A DNA stretch of 64,000 nt from the NCBI RefSeq assembly GCF_003589925.1, contig NZ_CP032382.1, positions 6,820,001-6,884,000 on the forward strand, read 5' to 3'. Positions within the stretch are counted from its first letter, which is position 1. The number at the start of each line of letters is the position of its first letter. Source of the stretch: Chryseolinea soli (GTDB lineage Bacteria; Bacteroidota; Bacteroidia; Cytophagales; Cyclobacteriaceae). The notes beneath the pieces were generated by a model that was not told the DNA's origin, made no database searches, and was given only the letters and a program-made list of their open reading frames with translations. Below, piece by piece: positions 34,111 to 43,273 of the stretch. A program made the position numbers and the translations under genes.

Positions 34111-35427
34111 TCAGGGTGTGGTTTTAACAAAGCTTTCACTGTCGATCAGGTAATGGGCATTAGCAGCGATCTCTTCGGAAGCCGCCAGGCCTTGGGTGAT
34201 CTCGATCCAACCCTTGGCATGGACGCCCGTGGTAACTTTCTTCGGTTTCAACATGGCGCCGTCTTTCACAAACACCAGCCGGTCGCGGCCCATGTCGAGC
34301 ACGGCGTCGCGGGGCACCCAAAGGGATTCCTTGGCGGTGAGGTGTACTTTCGCGCGCACCAGGTGACCGATGTGCAGGTCTTGCATGTGCTTGGTGTATA
34401 CGCGCAGTTTCAAAAACTCTTCGCCTTGTGCAAAGTAAGGTTGCACAAAATCGATCGTAGCATCCTCCAGTGTGCCGTTGCCAAAGTCCAGCGTGAGCAC
34501 ATCGCCTTTGCGGATGGCGTTGGCCTGGGCTGCGGGAACATCCAGCTCGATGCGCAGCGCTGCGATGTTCACGATGTTGAAAAGGGTTTGGCCTGCGCTC
34601 ACATAGTCGCCTTCGCGAAGCAAGGCAGCGCTAGACGTTGCACTAGCAGTCGAAGGAGTATTCGCACTCGCATTCGTCGGAGATCCCATTCCTCCATCAC
34701 CCATTCCCGCCGGGGATGTACTGTTTGGATTTTTGGGTAACGTCGGAGGCGTTTGTTGTGTGGCCGTCACAACGTAGCCGCTGTACGGACTGTAGAGGGG
34801 AAAGGTGTTGGCCACCGTTTTCCTGGCGATCAGTTTTTGAATAAAATCCGCATCCACACCCAGCAGTTCCAGCTTCCTTTTGGCGGACTCGACCAGGGCT
34901 GTGTTTCCTGCGTCGCTTTCCAACACGAAAAGCAATTCGCGTTGTGCGGTGATCAGTTCGGGACTGTATAGCTCAGCGACTTTCTGACCTTTGTTCACGG
35001 GCTGAAAGGCATACTTGAGAAACACTTTTTCCAACCGGCCGCCGGTCCTTACCGAGAGCGTGTAGCTGTTCCGGGTGTCATAAGTAATGATGCCCTGGGT
35101 TTCCTGCGAAAGTGGCAAAGCGCGGTATTCTCCTTTTATGGTCTTCACATGGCTGGCGACCACCTCGTTGGTGGATTTGAGCAAAGGCGTCAGGTCGCCG
35201 TCGGCAGCGGATACTTCACCGGGGCGTGCTTTGCGTACCAAGTCCATCCCGCATACGGGGCAGGTACCGGGTTTGTCGGCGAGCACGGTGGGGTGCATGG
35301 GACAGGTGTATTCATCGTGCACGGCTTCTTTCTTTGCGCAAGCGCTCAACCACACGAGACAAAGGGCTACCAGTCCCAGGCGAAGCAGGCTGCCCGGGAT
35401 TCTATTATTCTTCCACTTGTTTCTCAT
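34111..35427 (-). CDS. cusB: CusB-type RND efflux adaptor with heavy-metal-binding domain (first copy)
   Basis: 438 residues, lipoprotein signal (LVWLSAC). Residues ~38-66 hold the heavy-metal-binding domain YTCPMHPTV ... CPVCGMDLV. The adaptor body follows, with the hairpin ELYSPELITAQRELLFVLE. A low-complexity insert rich in Ser, Thr, Ala and Gly (about residues 230-270, containing GMGDGGMGSP) interrupts the barrel-sandwich region and is absent from the other copy. The gene start overlaps the TolC-like gene end by 23 bp. The second adaptor directly downstream makes a tandem pair. Confidence 0.92.
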   Translation of the reverse strand: MRNKWKNNRIPGSLLRLGLVALCLVWLSACAKKEAVHDEYTCPMHPTVLADKPGTCPVCGMDLVRKARPGEVSAADGDLTPLLKSTNEVVASHVKTIKGEYRALPLSQETQGIITYDTRNSYTLSVRTGGRLEKVFLKYAFQPVNKGQKVAELYSPELITAQRELLFVLESDAGNTALVESAKRKLELLGVDADFIQKLIARKTVANTFPLYSPYSGYVVTATQQTPPTLPKNPNSTSPAGMGDGGMGSPTNASANTPSTASATSSAALLREGDYVSAGQTLFNIVNIAALRIELDVPAAQANAIRKGDVLTLDFGNGTLEDATIDFVQPYFAQGEEFLKLRVYTKHMQDLHIGHLVRAKVHLTAKESLWVPRDAVLDMGRDRLVFVKDGAMLKPKKVTTGVHAKGWIEITQGLAASEEIAANAHYLIDSESFVKTTP

Positions 35428-36652
35428 AGTTCGCGATCATGATGTAGTACGACTCCCGTTTGTTCAAATATTCCAATTGTGCCATGTTCAAAGCTTCCCA
35501 GCCGTCGAGCACGGCGGGCAATTGTTCGCGGTTCTCTTCATAGGCCAGCAGCATCGATTCGTAGTTCTTGCGCAACGCGGGGATGATCTTCTCTGCATAG
35601 TTGGCGAGCTGACGTTGCATGTTGTTGATCGGCCCCACCATGCCGCCCAGCATGCCTTGCGTTTCGATGAGGAGCGCTTCGCGTTGGCGACGCATGGCTT
35701 CGATGTCGTGGTGCATGCCTTTCACTTCGGCTTTGTACATGCGCGACGACCATGGTGCGATGGGTATGGAGATCATGGCCATGGCCGTGAACTGTGTGGG
35801 CATGTCGCCGATGGGCTGCATGTGGTCGAAGCGGATCTTGAAGTCGGGCTTGGCTTGCATGCGTTGCAATTGCTGGTTCAGCTGCATTACCTGGATGGTC
35901 CTGTCGATTTGCCGGACATCGCTGCGTTGCGCACCGATCGCCGCCGTGTCGGACAAGATGGGACTGAAACGGAAACTCACCTCGGTGGTCGTGTCGATTT
36001 GCAGGGGTGTTGCCGCCGGCAAGGCCATCAGCGATTTTATCCGGAACGTTTTTTCGTCGATGTCGCCCTGGGTCATCAACAGCATGTTTTGTACTTCCAG
36101 CAAGCGGCCTTCGGTTTTATAGATGTTGCCGAGACTGCCCTGGTTGTAGGGATAGCGCACGCGGGCCAGCTTCAGCATGAGTTCCAGCGTTTGTTCGTTT
36201 TCGCGAAGCACTTTGATTTTTTCGGTAGCGACCAGCCATTGATAATACAGTGTTCTCGCTTCCGCGCGCAAGGCATTGAATCTTACGGCACGCGCCTCAC
36301 CTTCCACGGCAGCGCGGGAGGCCAGATAGTTTTGGTTGGCCCGTTGCTTGGCGGGGTTGGGAATTTGTTGCTCCATCGAGATCATGACCGAACCTTTGTC
36401 GCGTTCCTCCATCAGGCGCTGGCCGGGATAGGGCGTCATGAATGTTCCGGCACCCACCATGGGGGCCATCCAGCTTTTGGCGCCGCCCGTGTAGGCCTCA
36501 AAGGCTTGCGCCCGTTGATCATATTCTTTCAACATCGGGTTCGCGCGGTCGATGCGCGCCAGCACACTGTCGAGTGTGACCACCTGCGCCGTGACCGGAG
36601 ACAGGCCCAGCACCAGGAGCGGGAGCAGGATCAATGGGTTATGCTTTCTCAT
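35405..36652 (-). CDS. cusC: TolC-family outer-membrane efflux channel (CusC-like)
   Basis: About 415 residues from ATG 36652, which begins a good signal peptide (RKHNPLILLPLLVLGLSPVTAQ); an ATG at 36685 would add 11 residues ahead of it. Two OEP repeats with long coiled-coil helices are visible (LASRAAVEGEARAVRFNALRAEARTLYYQWLVATEK; DIEAMRRQREALLIETQGML). It overlaps the cusA 3' part by 14 bp and cusB by 23 bp, so it is tightly coupled. It would form the exit duct of the copper/silver RND pump. Confidence 0.9.
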   Translation of the reverse strand: MRKHNPLILLPLLVLGLSPVTAQVVTLDSVLARIDRANPMLKEYDQRAQAFEAYTGGAKSWMAPMVGAGTFMTPYPGQRLMEERDKGSVMISMEQQIPNPAKQRANQNYLASRAAVEGEARAVRFNALRAEARTLYYQWLVATEKIKVLRENEQTLELMLKLARVRYPYNQGSLGNIYKTEGRLLEVQNMLLMTQGDIDEKTFRIKSLMALPAATPLQIDTTTEVSFRFSPILSDTAAIGAQRSDVRQIDRTIQVMQLNQQLQRMQAKPDFKIRFDHMQPIGDMPTQFTAMAMISIPIAPWSSRMYKAEVKGMHHDIEAMRRQREALLIETQGMLGGMVGPINNMQRQLANYAEKIIPALRKNYESMLLAYEENREQLPAVLDGWEALNMAQLEYLNKRESYYIMIANYEKQVEE

Positions 36653-38549
36653 ATACGTCAAGTTTACCGAGCTTGCGCAGCTCATATTCTTTTGTCATTA
36701 AAAAGATGAGGGGCGTCACCAGCAGGATGTGGGTGGACGAGGTGAGCACACCGCCAATCATGGGCAACACGATGGGCAACATCACATCGCTGCCCACGCC
36801 CGTCGACCACAACACCGGCACCAGGCCAAAGAGCGCCACCGACACCGTCATGAGTTTTGGACGCAAGCGTTTGGCCGCACCGTGAATAACAAATTCTCTC
36901 AGCTCTTCCGGTGTGATCGTCTCGCGTGAGTTGCCGCGAAGTTTTACCAGTTGGTGCATGGCGTCGTTCAGGTAGATCACCATGACCACGCCCGTTTCCA
37001 CCGCGATACCAAACAACGCGATGAAGCCCACCGCCACCGCCACGGACAAATGCACCCCATAGAAGTAGACCATATAGGCGCCACCGATCAATGCGAAGGG
37101 CACGGTGATGAGACTGAAGAAAGCTTCGCGTATGGAATGAAACGCCAGGTAAAGCGAGATGAAGATGATGAGCAGCACCACCGGCAAAATGATCATGAGA
37201 GTTTGCTGTCCACGGATCAGGTTTTCGTATTGTCCGCTCCACTCCAAGTAGTAGCCACTGGGCAACGTGCCCATCTGTTTGTTGATGGTTTCCATCGCCT
37301 CTTGTACGGTGCCCCCCAAGTCGCGATCGCGAACGTTGAAGAGCACGGCGCCGCGCAACAAGGCGTTCTCCGAAACGATCATCGGTGGGCCATCCTCGAA
37401 TTTTATATTTGCCACACTCGATAAGGGTACGATGCCCAACGCCGGCGTCTTCACCGGGATGCGTTTGATCTGATCGATGCTGCTGCGAAAATCCTGTGCC
37501 AGGCGCACGCTGATGGTGAAACGCTGACGCCCCTCGATGGTCTGCCCGATGGCCGCGCCACCAATGGCCGATTCCACAATGGTGTTGACGTCGTTGACGC
37601 TCACCCCAAACCTGCCCAGCGCTTCGCGGTTGGCTTCGATGGTGAGGTATTTTCCCCCGGTGATGGGATCGACATATAGATCTTTTACCCCCGGGACACC
37701 CGCCAAGGCCTTCTTCACTTTCTCCGACAGCGCATAGATGCTGTCGAGTTGCTGGCCATAAACTTTTACGCCAACGTCGGTCCGGATACCGGTCGAGAGC
37801 ATGTTGATCCGGTTGATGATAGGTTGCGTCCAGCCGTTGACGACACCGGGGATCTGCATTTTGGCATCCAGTTCATTGATGATGGCCGCCTTGGTGATGC
37901 CCGGGCGCCACTCCGATTTTGGTTTTAGCATGATGATGGTCTCGATCATGCTGATGGGCGAATTGTCGGTGGCCGTATTGGCACGCCCCGCCTTGCCAAG
38001 CACCTTGTCCACTTCGGGCACCGACTTGATGATCTTGTCCTGCACCTGCAAAATGCGCTTCACCTCTTCGTTGGAGATGTCGGGCAACGTTACGGGCATA
38101 AACAAAATCGACTGCTCGTCAAGCGGTGGCATAAACTCCGTACCCAACGAAAGTAACAGCGGAACGCTTACCACTAACGCGAGGATGTTCACCGCGAGCG
38201 TAGTCTTGCGCCACTTCATACAGGCCCGGATGATGGGCTCGTATATTTTCTCCAAACCATGGGTGACCGGGTTATGCTTCTCGCTCCGGAACCTCCCCTT
38301 CATAAAAAACGAAATGATCACGGGCGCCAGTGTCACCACCAGCACCGCATCGACCACCAGGATGAACGTCTTCGTCCAGGCCAGTGGATGAAACAGTTTC
38401 CCCTCCTGCCCCGTCAACAAGAACACCGGCAAGAACGACGCAATAATGATGATCGTAGAGTAAAACACCCCACGCGAAACCTGCCGTGACGATTTCTCAA
38501 TGATCGCCAACCGCTCATCTTCCGGTATAGCATTATATTTTTTTCTCAT
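36639..38549 (-). CDS. cusA: CusA-type RND pump, C-terminal half (split gene)
   Basis: 636 residues covering the second part of a heavy-metal RND transporter: TM5-6 region (SRGVFYSTIIIIASFLPVFLLTGQEGKLF), the second periplasmic porter half (PPLDEQSILFMPVTLP, GVKVYGQQLDSIYALSEKV) and TM7-12 (LPVVLLIIFISLYLAFHSIREAFFSLITVPFAL ... PMIGGVLTSSTHILLVTPLIF). The N-terminal half is the ORF directly upstream, in another frame, ending 32 bp earlier. Added together the halves give ~1063 residues, the normal CusA size. It has its own ATG, and the break lies in the cytoplasmic TM4-TM5 loop. It may be a broken gene or a functional split protein. Confidence 0.88.
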   Translation of the reverse strand: MRKKYNAIPEDERLAIIEKSSRQVSRGVFYSTIIIIASFLPVFLLTGQEGKLFHPLAWTKTFILVVDAVLVVTLAPVIISFFMKGRFRSEKHNPVTHGLEKIYEPIIRACMKWRKTTLAVNILALVVSVPLLLSLGTEFMPPLDEQSILFMPVTLPDISNEEVKRILQVQDKIIKSVPEVDKVLGKAGRANTATDNSPISMIETIIMLKPKSEWRPGITKAAIINELDAKMQIPGVVNGWTQPIINRINMLSTGIRTDVGVKVYGQQLDSIYALSEKVKKALAGVPGVKDLYVDPITGGKYLTIEANREALGRFGVSVNDVNTIVESAIGGAAIGQTIEGRQRFTISVRLAQDFRSSIDQIKRIPVKTPALGIVPLSSVANIKFEDGPPMIVSENALLRGAVLFNVRDRDLGGTVQEAMETINKQMGTLPSGYYLEWSGQYENLIRGQQTLMIILPVVLLIIFISLYLAFHSIREAFFSLITVPFALIGGAYMVYFYGVHLSVAVAVGFIALFGIAVETGVVMVIYLNDAMHQLVKLRGNSRETITPEELREFVIHGAAKRLRPKLMTVSVALFGLVPVLWSTGVGSDVMLPIVLPMIGGVLTSSTHILLVTPLIFLMTKEYELRKLGKLDVYEKA

Positions 38550-38581
38550 AAGCTCTGCATTTTACTTTGCGTCTTTGCGGT

Positions 38582-39865
38582 TTAATTTTCTTCCGGATTC
38601 AGCTCCTCAAAACGGTGCGATAGATGCTTGTAAGCATTTTCCGCCATAATGATCCCATTATCCACAATCACCCCAATCGCCAACGCCACTCCCGTCAGCG
38701 ACATGATGTTGGACGTAATATCAAAAGCATTCAAAAGAATAAAGCTCGCCGCCAACGTCACCGGTATCTGAATGAGAATGCTCGCCGCACTCCGCCAATG
38801 AAACAAGAAGATCAACACCACCAGCGACACCACGATCATTTCCTCCATCAGCGTCTTCTTCACCGACGACACCGACTCCTCGATGAGCTGGCTCCGGTCA
38901 TACACCACATTGAACTTCACTCCCTCCGGAAATCCTTTCGACACCTCCTCCATCTTCTGCTTCACCCGCCCGATCACCTCATCCGCATTCTCGCCATAGC
39001 GCATCACGACGATGCCCCCCACAGCTTCTCCCTCACCATTCAAATCGAAAATCCCCAACCGCGTCTCTCCCGACGTCTGTACCGCCGCCACGTCGCGGAT
39101 GCTCACCGGCACCGTGTTCACCGTCTTCACGGGAATGTTCTCGATCTCTTCGATGGATTGCAGATAGCCAGAGGTTTTGATGATGTAGCCGATGTCGCTC
39201 ATCTCAAACTTGCGCCCACCGGTCTCGTTGTTGTTGGCCCGCACGGCCTGGATCACGTCTTGTACCGACAGGTTGTAGTACGCAAGCTTCGTAGGATTGA
39301 GGCTTACTTGATATTGTTTTTGAAAACCACCGAAGGAGGCAATCTCACTCACGCCGGGCACGGTTTGCAGGGCGAACTTCACATACCAATCCTGCAGCGC
39401 CCGCTGCTCACCCAAGTCCATGCCGGGTGCGGTGAAGGTATACCAGAGAATATGCCCTACCCCGGTGCCATCGGGACCCAATGTGGGCGTAGCACCTTCC
39501 GGCAACAAACGGGCGGCATAGTTCAGACGCTCCAACACGCGCTCGCGGGCCCAGTAGATATCGGTGTCATCCTGAAAGATGACATAGACGAAACTCATAC
39601 CAAACATCGATGTGCCCCGCACATATTTGATCTGGGGCAGCCCTTGCAGGTTGGTGACCAACGGGTAGGTCACCTGGTCTTCGATGATCTGCGGACTGCG
39701 GCCCATCCACTCGGTGAAGACGATGACCTGGTTCTCCGAAACATCGGGGATCGCATCGATCTTGTTTACCCTGACGGCCTGAACACCCCAGACCAACAAC
39801 CCGGCCGCCACCAGCAACACCAGGAACCTGTTCCGCAAGGACAGGGAGATTATTTTTTCAATCAT
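38582..39865 (-). CDS. cusA: CusA-type RND pump, N-terminal half (split gene)
   Basis: 427 residues from ATG 39865 (MIEKIISLSLRNRF, the usual CusA N-terminus; the longer ORF start is not needed). It contains TM1, the first porter half (DAIPDVSENQVIVFTEWMGRSPQIIEDQVTYPL, GVGHILWYTF, GGFQKQYQVSLNP) and TM2-4 with VALAIGVIVDNGIIMAENAYKHL. It then stops (NPEEN, TAA) just after TM4 in the cytoplasmic loop. The 32 bp after the stop contain ACCGCAAAGACGCAAAG, which looks like a dispersed repeat. The second half follows in a different frame. Confidence 0.88.
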   Translation of the reverse strand: MIEKIISLSLRNRFLVLLVAAGLLVWGVQAVRVNKIDAIPDVSENQVIVFTEWMGRSPQIIEDQVTYPLVTNLQGLPQIKYVRGTSMFGMSFVYVIFQDDTDIYWARERVLERLNYAARLLPEGATPTLGPDGTGVGHILWYTFTAPGMDLGEQRALQDWYVKFALQTVPGVSEIASFGGFQKQYQVSLNPTKLAYYNLSVQDVIQAVRANNNETGGRKFEMSDIGYIIKTSGYLQSIEEIENIPVKTVNTVPVSIRDVAAVQTSGETRLGIFDLNGEGEAVGGIVVMRYGENADEVIGRVKQKMEEVSKGFPEGVKFNVVYDRSQLIEESVSSVKKTLMEEMIVVSLVVLIFLFHWRSAASILIQIPVTLAASFILLNAFDITSNIMSLTGVALAIGVIVDNGIIMAENAYKHLSHRFEELNPEEN

Positions 39866-39941
39866 GATTGAAAATGTAAAAGGAATTGAAATAATAAGGA
39901 GATATGTACCGGGCATGCCGGTCACATCAGCCCTCCTTCGC

Positions 39942-40538
39942 TAAAGCTCCCGTCTTCGCTAAAGCTACGACGGGCAAGTCGGAGGGCCAGAAGATCAGAT
40001 CAGATCAAATGAGAAAAACCCGCAGCGAAACGGTGCGGTCTGTCGATCGCAAAGGTGGATCGTAAAAATAAAAGGAGATGCGCGCTATGGGCGCCGTAGG
40101 AATGATCTCAGCTATCAGCACAGGGGGCTGTTCGATGTCCATCGCAGGTGCGTGGCCAACATGGTATTCAGAAAGTGTATGTTTAAAGCCCTGCCCTTCA
40201 TGCACCACCGTCTCGTCTTCGCAGCATGGCTTCTGAAGTTGGCGGTGACACGGAGGCATCTGCTTCTCCATCTCACACTTTTCAGCTTTCGTAAGCAAAG
40301 CCATGTGTTGCACCTGCCCGCCACACCGGTGTATACCCACGATGAAGCTGCTGGAGGAGATAAACACCAGCAGACTAAAGGTGATGGCCGATATGAAACG
40401 AATGGCTTTCATGACAATGGCTACAAAGATAATGTTTTTTTTAATATGAATGATAGGGCCCACGCGAAGCGCCTTTGTGTCAACTTTGCGTGCCCACCGA
40501 TTGCCCGTGTCGTAGCTTTAGCGAAGACGGGAGCTTTA
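39942..40538. repeat. 28-bp perfect inverted repeat flanking the HYC_CC_PP gene
   Basis: Bases 39942-39969 (taaagctcccg...ctaaagctacg) recur as an exact reverse complement at 40511-40538. The left copy also contains a 12-bp direct repeat TTCGCTAAAGCT twice and sits in a larger hairpin (GCCCTCC at about 39930, GGAGGGC at about 39980). The pair encloses one small gene. Similar CGTAGCTTTAGCGAAG-type sequences are common intergenic repeats in Bacteroidota as I recall. Confidence 0.75.
40005..40412 (-). CDS. HYC_CC_PP-family exported Cys-rich protein
   Basis: About 135 residues from ATG 40412, which starts a signal peptide or anchor (AIRFISAITFSLLVFISSSSFIVG); the longer ORF start at 40463 is less likely. 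The motif order HRCGG ... CEMEKQMPPCHRQLQKPCCEDE ... PP gives the family its name (HxC, CC, PP). Members occur near copper or silver efflux genes in Bacteroidota, and the Cys/His set suggests metal binding in the envelope. It is flanked by a 28-bp inverted repeat. Function unproven. Confidence 0.8.
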   Translation of the reverse strand: MKAIRFISAITFSLLVFISSSSFIVGIHRCGGQVQHMALLTKAEKCEMEKQMPPCHRQLQKPCCEDETVVHEGQGFKHTLSEYHVGHAPAMDIEQPPVLIAEIIPTAPIARISFYFYDPPLRSTDRTVSLRVFLI

Positions 40539-40594
40539 ATGGACGAGGGCGTCCTTAGCGCCTTTCCGTGCTTAGCGAAGGTGAGGCGGTTAAA

Positions 40595-40798
40595 TCACTG
40601 CATCCTCTCCCCCGCATACCCAGCTTTCTTCAAGGCCTCCAGGACCTTCTGTTCCTCCCCGTCGACACTAAGGATCTTCGCAGGATTCTCAATATCCACC
40701 TTCCAATTCCCAACCCCCACAGCCTCATCCAAATGCGGCGTCACTTTCGCCACACATCCCATACATTTTATATTCGTCTTGAATTTCGAAGTTTCCAT
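40595..40798 (-). CDS. Heavy-metal-associated (HMA) domain protein, CopZ-like
   Basis: 67 residues forming a single HMA ferredoxin-like fold with metal site C12 and C15 in KCMGCVAKV. It lies 89 bp downstream of the P-type ATPase on the same strand, the classical place for a copper chaperone. It should deliver Cu(I) to the ATPase in the cytoplasm. No signal peptide. Confidence 0.92.
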   Translation of the reverse strand: METSKFKTNIKCMGCVAKVTPHLDEAVGVGNWKVDIENPAKILSVDGEEQKVLEALKKAGYAGERMQ

Positions 40799-40887
40799 AT
40801 ATTTTTTGATTTGATTCTCTACACAAATAAACGCAACCCCTCCACCCCAGGTGTTTCAGAATTACGGAAAAGGTTTACATAATTCCA

Positions 40888-43134
40888 TCAGATCTTCGCC
40901 GCCTTCAATCGAAGGCTATTCGCAACCACGCTCACCGAACTCAACGCCATCGCCGCTCCCGCGATCATCGGATCCAACAAAAATCCATTCACCGGAAACA
41001 ACACCCCCGCCGCCAGCGGAATGCCAATGACGTTATAGACAAACGCCCAAAACAAATTCTGCCGAATGCCCCGCACCGTTTTCGTGGAGAGATTTAGCGC
41101 CTTCGGAACATAAGCCAGGTCGGATGTGATCAGCGTCATCTTCGCCACATCCATAGCGATGTCGGAGCCTTTTCCCATGGCGATGCTCACATCGGCCTGG
41201 GCCAGGGCTTGCGAGTCGTTGATGCCGTCGCCCACCATGGCCACGATCTTTCCCTTCAGCTGCAACGTCTTGATGAAGTCGGCTTTCTCGGAGGGAAGCA
41301 CCCCTGCGCGATACGATGCTATGCCGGCCTGGCGTGCTACTGCCGCTGCAGTCTGTTCGTTGTCGCCGGTGAGCATGAACACGTCGATGCCTTTTGCCTG
41401 GAGAGCTTTTATGGCACTGGCTGCCGTCGGTTTGATGGTGTCGGCAATGGCGGCTGCGCCCAGCACCTGATTTTGGTTTGCGAAATACACCACTGTGTGG
41501 GCTTCGGCTTGCCAACGGGAGGCCGCAGCGTCCACCGATGCGGTGACAGCGATGTTATTTTCTTCCAGCAACTTTTTGTTCCCCACATAATAAACATCCT
41601 TTCCCGCTGCGGCTTTGACACCACGACCGGTGAGGCTTTCAAACGAGTCGATCGCATATGGTTCGGCGCCGGCATCTTTCAACCATTGGACCACCGCTCC
41701 CGCCAAGGGATGTTCCGATCGCGACTCGATGGTGTACAACAGATCGCGATAGCCGTTGGTTTGCTTTACGCCTCCATCCCAAACCAAGTCTTTCACGGCC
41801 GGCTTGCCTTCCGTGATGGTTCCCGTTTTATCGAGTACGATGGCGTTGACACGATGGGCCAGTTCCAGGCTCTCGGCATCTTTGATCAGGATATTATTTT
41901 CCGCCCCCTTGCCTACGCCCACCATGATGGCCGTTGGCGTGGCCAATCCCAAGGCACAAGGACAAGCAATGACCAGCACTGTGACCGACGTGAGCAGGGC
42001 GTGTGTGAAGGCCTGCTCTCCACCCCAAACCATCCAGGCGCCGAAGGTGAGCAACGCGATGGCCAACACCACGGGCACAAAGACACCGGCGATTTTATCG
42101 ACCTGCTTTTGCACCGGGGCCTTGCTGCCCTGCGCCTCCTGCACCCGCCTGATGATGTGGGCCAGGAAGGTATCGGCTCCGACCTTTTCGGCATCGAACG
42201 TGAAGCTTCCTTTTTGGTTTAGGGTGCCCGCATACACTTTGTCGCCGGTGCGCTTCTCCACGGCCACGGGCTCGCCGGTGATCATGCTCTCATCGACAAA
42301 CGAAGAGCCGGAAAGCACGGCGCCGTCTACGGGGATCTTTTCGCCCGGACGCACCACGATGGTGTTTCCAATTTTCACCGCTGCGATCGGCACGTCTTGT
42401 TCTGTGCCTTCGGTGATGACCCGCACCGTTGTCGGTTGCAGGCCCATCAGTTTTTTCAGTGCGGACGAAGTGTTGGACTTCGCCCGTTCTTCCAGCAGTT
42501 TGCCCAGCGAAACGAAAACCACCACAACGGCGGCGGCTTCAAAATAGACGTGGGCATGGAGCCCGCGTGCGTGCCAAAATTCAGGGAAGAATGTATTGAA
42601 GGCGCTAAAGAAAAATGCAATGCCCGTGCTCAGGGCCACCAACGTATCCATGTTTGCCTTCTCATGCCGGGCCTGCTTCCAGGCGTTGACAAAGAAATGG
42701 CGGCCAAAATAGAATACCACGGGTGCTGAAAGCAGCAAAGAAATATAGTTCCCATACGGCAGATCCATAAAGAACATGCCGATGATCACCACCGGCAACG
42801 CCAGCGCCGCTGACCCGATCGTGCGAAATTTGATCGCCTCATAGTGTTTACGCTGGGCCTCTTCTTTAACCGCTTGTGGGTCTTCTACATTGACGACGAG
42901 GTCGTAGCCAATGGACTGCACCGCTTTCTGCAGCGCTGCCGGCGAAGTGCGTTGTGCATCGAACTCAACCCAGGCCGACTGGTTGGCAAAGTTCACCCCG
43001 GCATCGTTCACACCCGGCGCTGTTTTCAAAATCGATTCCACGCTGACGGCACACGCCGCACAGGTCATTTCCAATACCGGAAAGGATTCGCGCGTGAGCT
43101 TGCCTGCTTTTATGTTTAAGGTCTGTTCTGCCAT
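40888..43134 (-). CDS. copA: Copper-translocating P1B-type ATPase
   Basis: 748 residues. N-terminal HMA domain with C25-A-A-C28 in [10 protein letters not shown]; eight TMs; CPC metal channel motif (391-393, [13 protein letters not shown]); phosphorylation site D435 in DKTGTITEG; actuator TGEPVAVEK; hinge [23 protein letters not shown] together with the late TM residues (YN in [13 protein letters not shown] and SS in [17 protein letters not shown]) indicates Cu(I) specificity. It exports copper from the cytoplasm to the periplasm, where the Cus pump would take over. First gene of the metal cluster on this strand. Confidence 0.96.
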   Translation of the reverse strand: MAEQTLNIKAGKLTRESFPVLEMTCAACAVSVESILKTAPGVNDAGVNFANQSAWVEFDAQRTSPAALQKAVQSIGYDLVVNVEDPQAVKEEAQRKHYEAIKFRTIGSAALALPVVIIGMFFMDLPYGNYISLLLSAPVVFYFGRHFFVNAWKQARHEKANMDTLVALSTGIAFFFSAFNTFFPEFWHARGLHAHVYFEAAAVVVVFVSLGKLLEERAKSNTSSALKKLMGLQPTTVRVITEGTEQDVPIAAVKIGNTIVVRPGEKIPVDGAVLSGSSFVDESMITGEPVAVEKRTGDKVYAGTLNQKGSFTFDAEKVGADTFLAHIIRRVQEAQGSKAPVQKQVDKIAGVFVPVVLAIALLTFGAWMVWGGEQAFTHALLTSVTVLVIACPCALGLATPTAIMVGVGKGAENNILIKDAESLELAHRVNAIVLDKTGTITEGKPAVKDLVWDGGVKQTNGYRDLLYTIESRSEHPLAGAVVQWLKDAGAEPYAIDSFESLTGRGVKAAAGKDVYYVGNKKLLEENNIAVTASVDAAASRWQAEAHTVVYFANQNQVLGAAAIADTIKPTAASAIKALQAKGIDVFMLTGDNEQTAAAVARQAGIASYRAGVLPSEKADFIKTLQLKGKIVAMVGDGINDSQALAQADVSIAMGKGSDIAMDVAKMTLITSDLAYVPKALNLSTKTVRGIRQNLFWAFVYNVIGIPLAAGVLFPVNGFLLDPMIAGAAMALSSVSVVANSLRLKAAKI

Positions 43135-43273
43135 GGTTAAAGTATCCCAGGATTTACCTTCAAAGGATACTACAACATTACAGGGAAAGCCGGGTTTTAG
43201 TTTTACACAATTGCCGCTTTGATTTATAGAATTACACGGAAGTGCCGGCTAATTCAGAAAAGGGCGAGGATTT

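Noticed and set aside
35087..36709. 540-codon plus-strand ORF
   Set aside because: Antisense to the TolC-like and adaptor genes, no domain signature, His/Gln/Arg-rich shadow composition.
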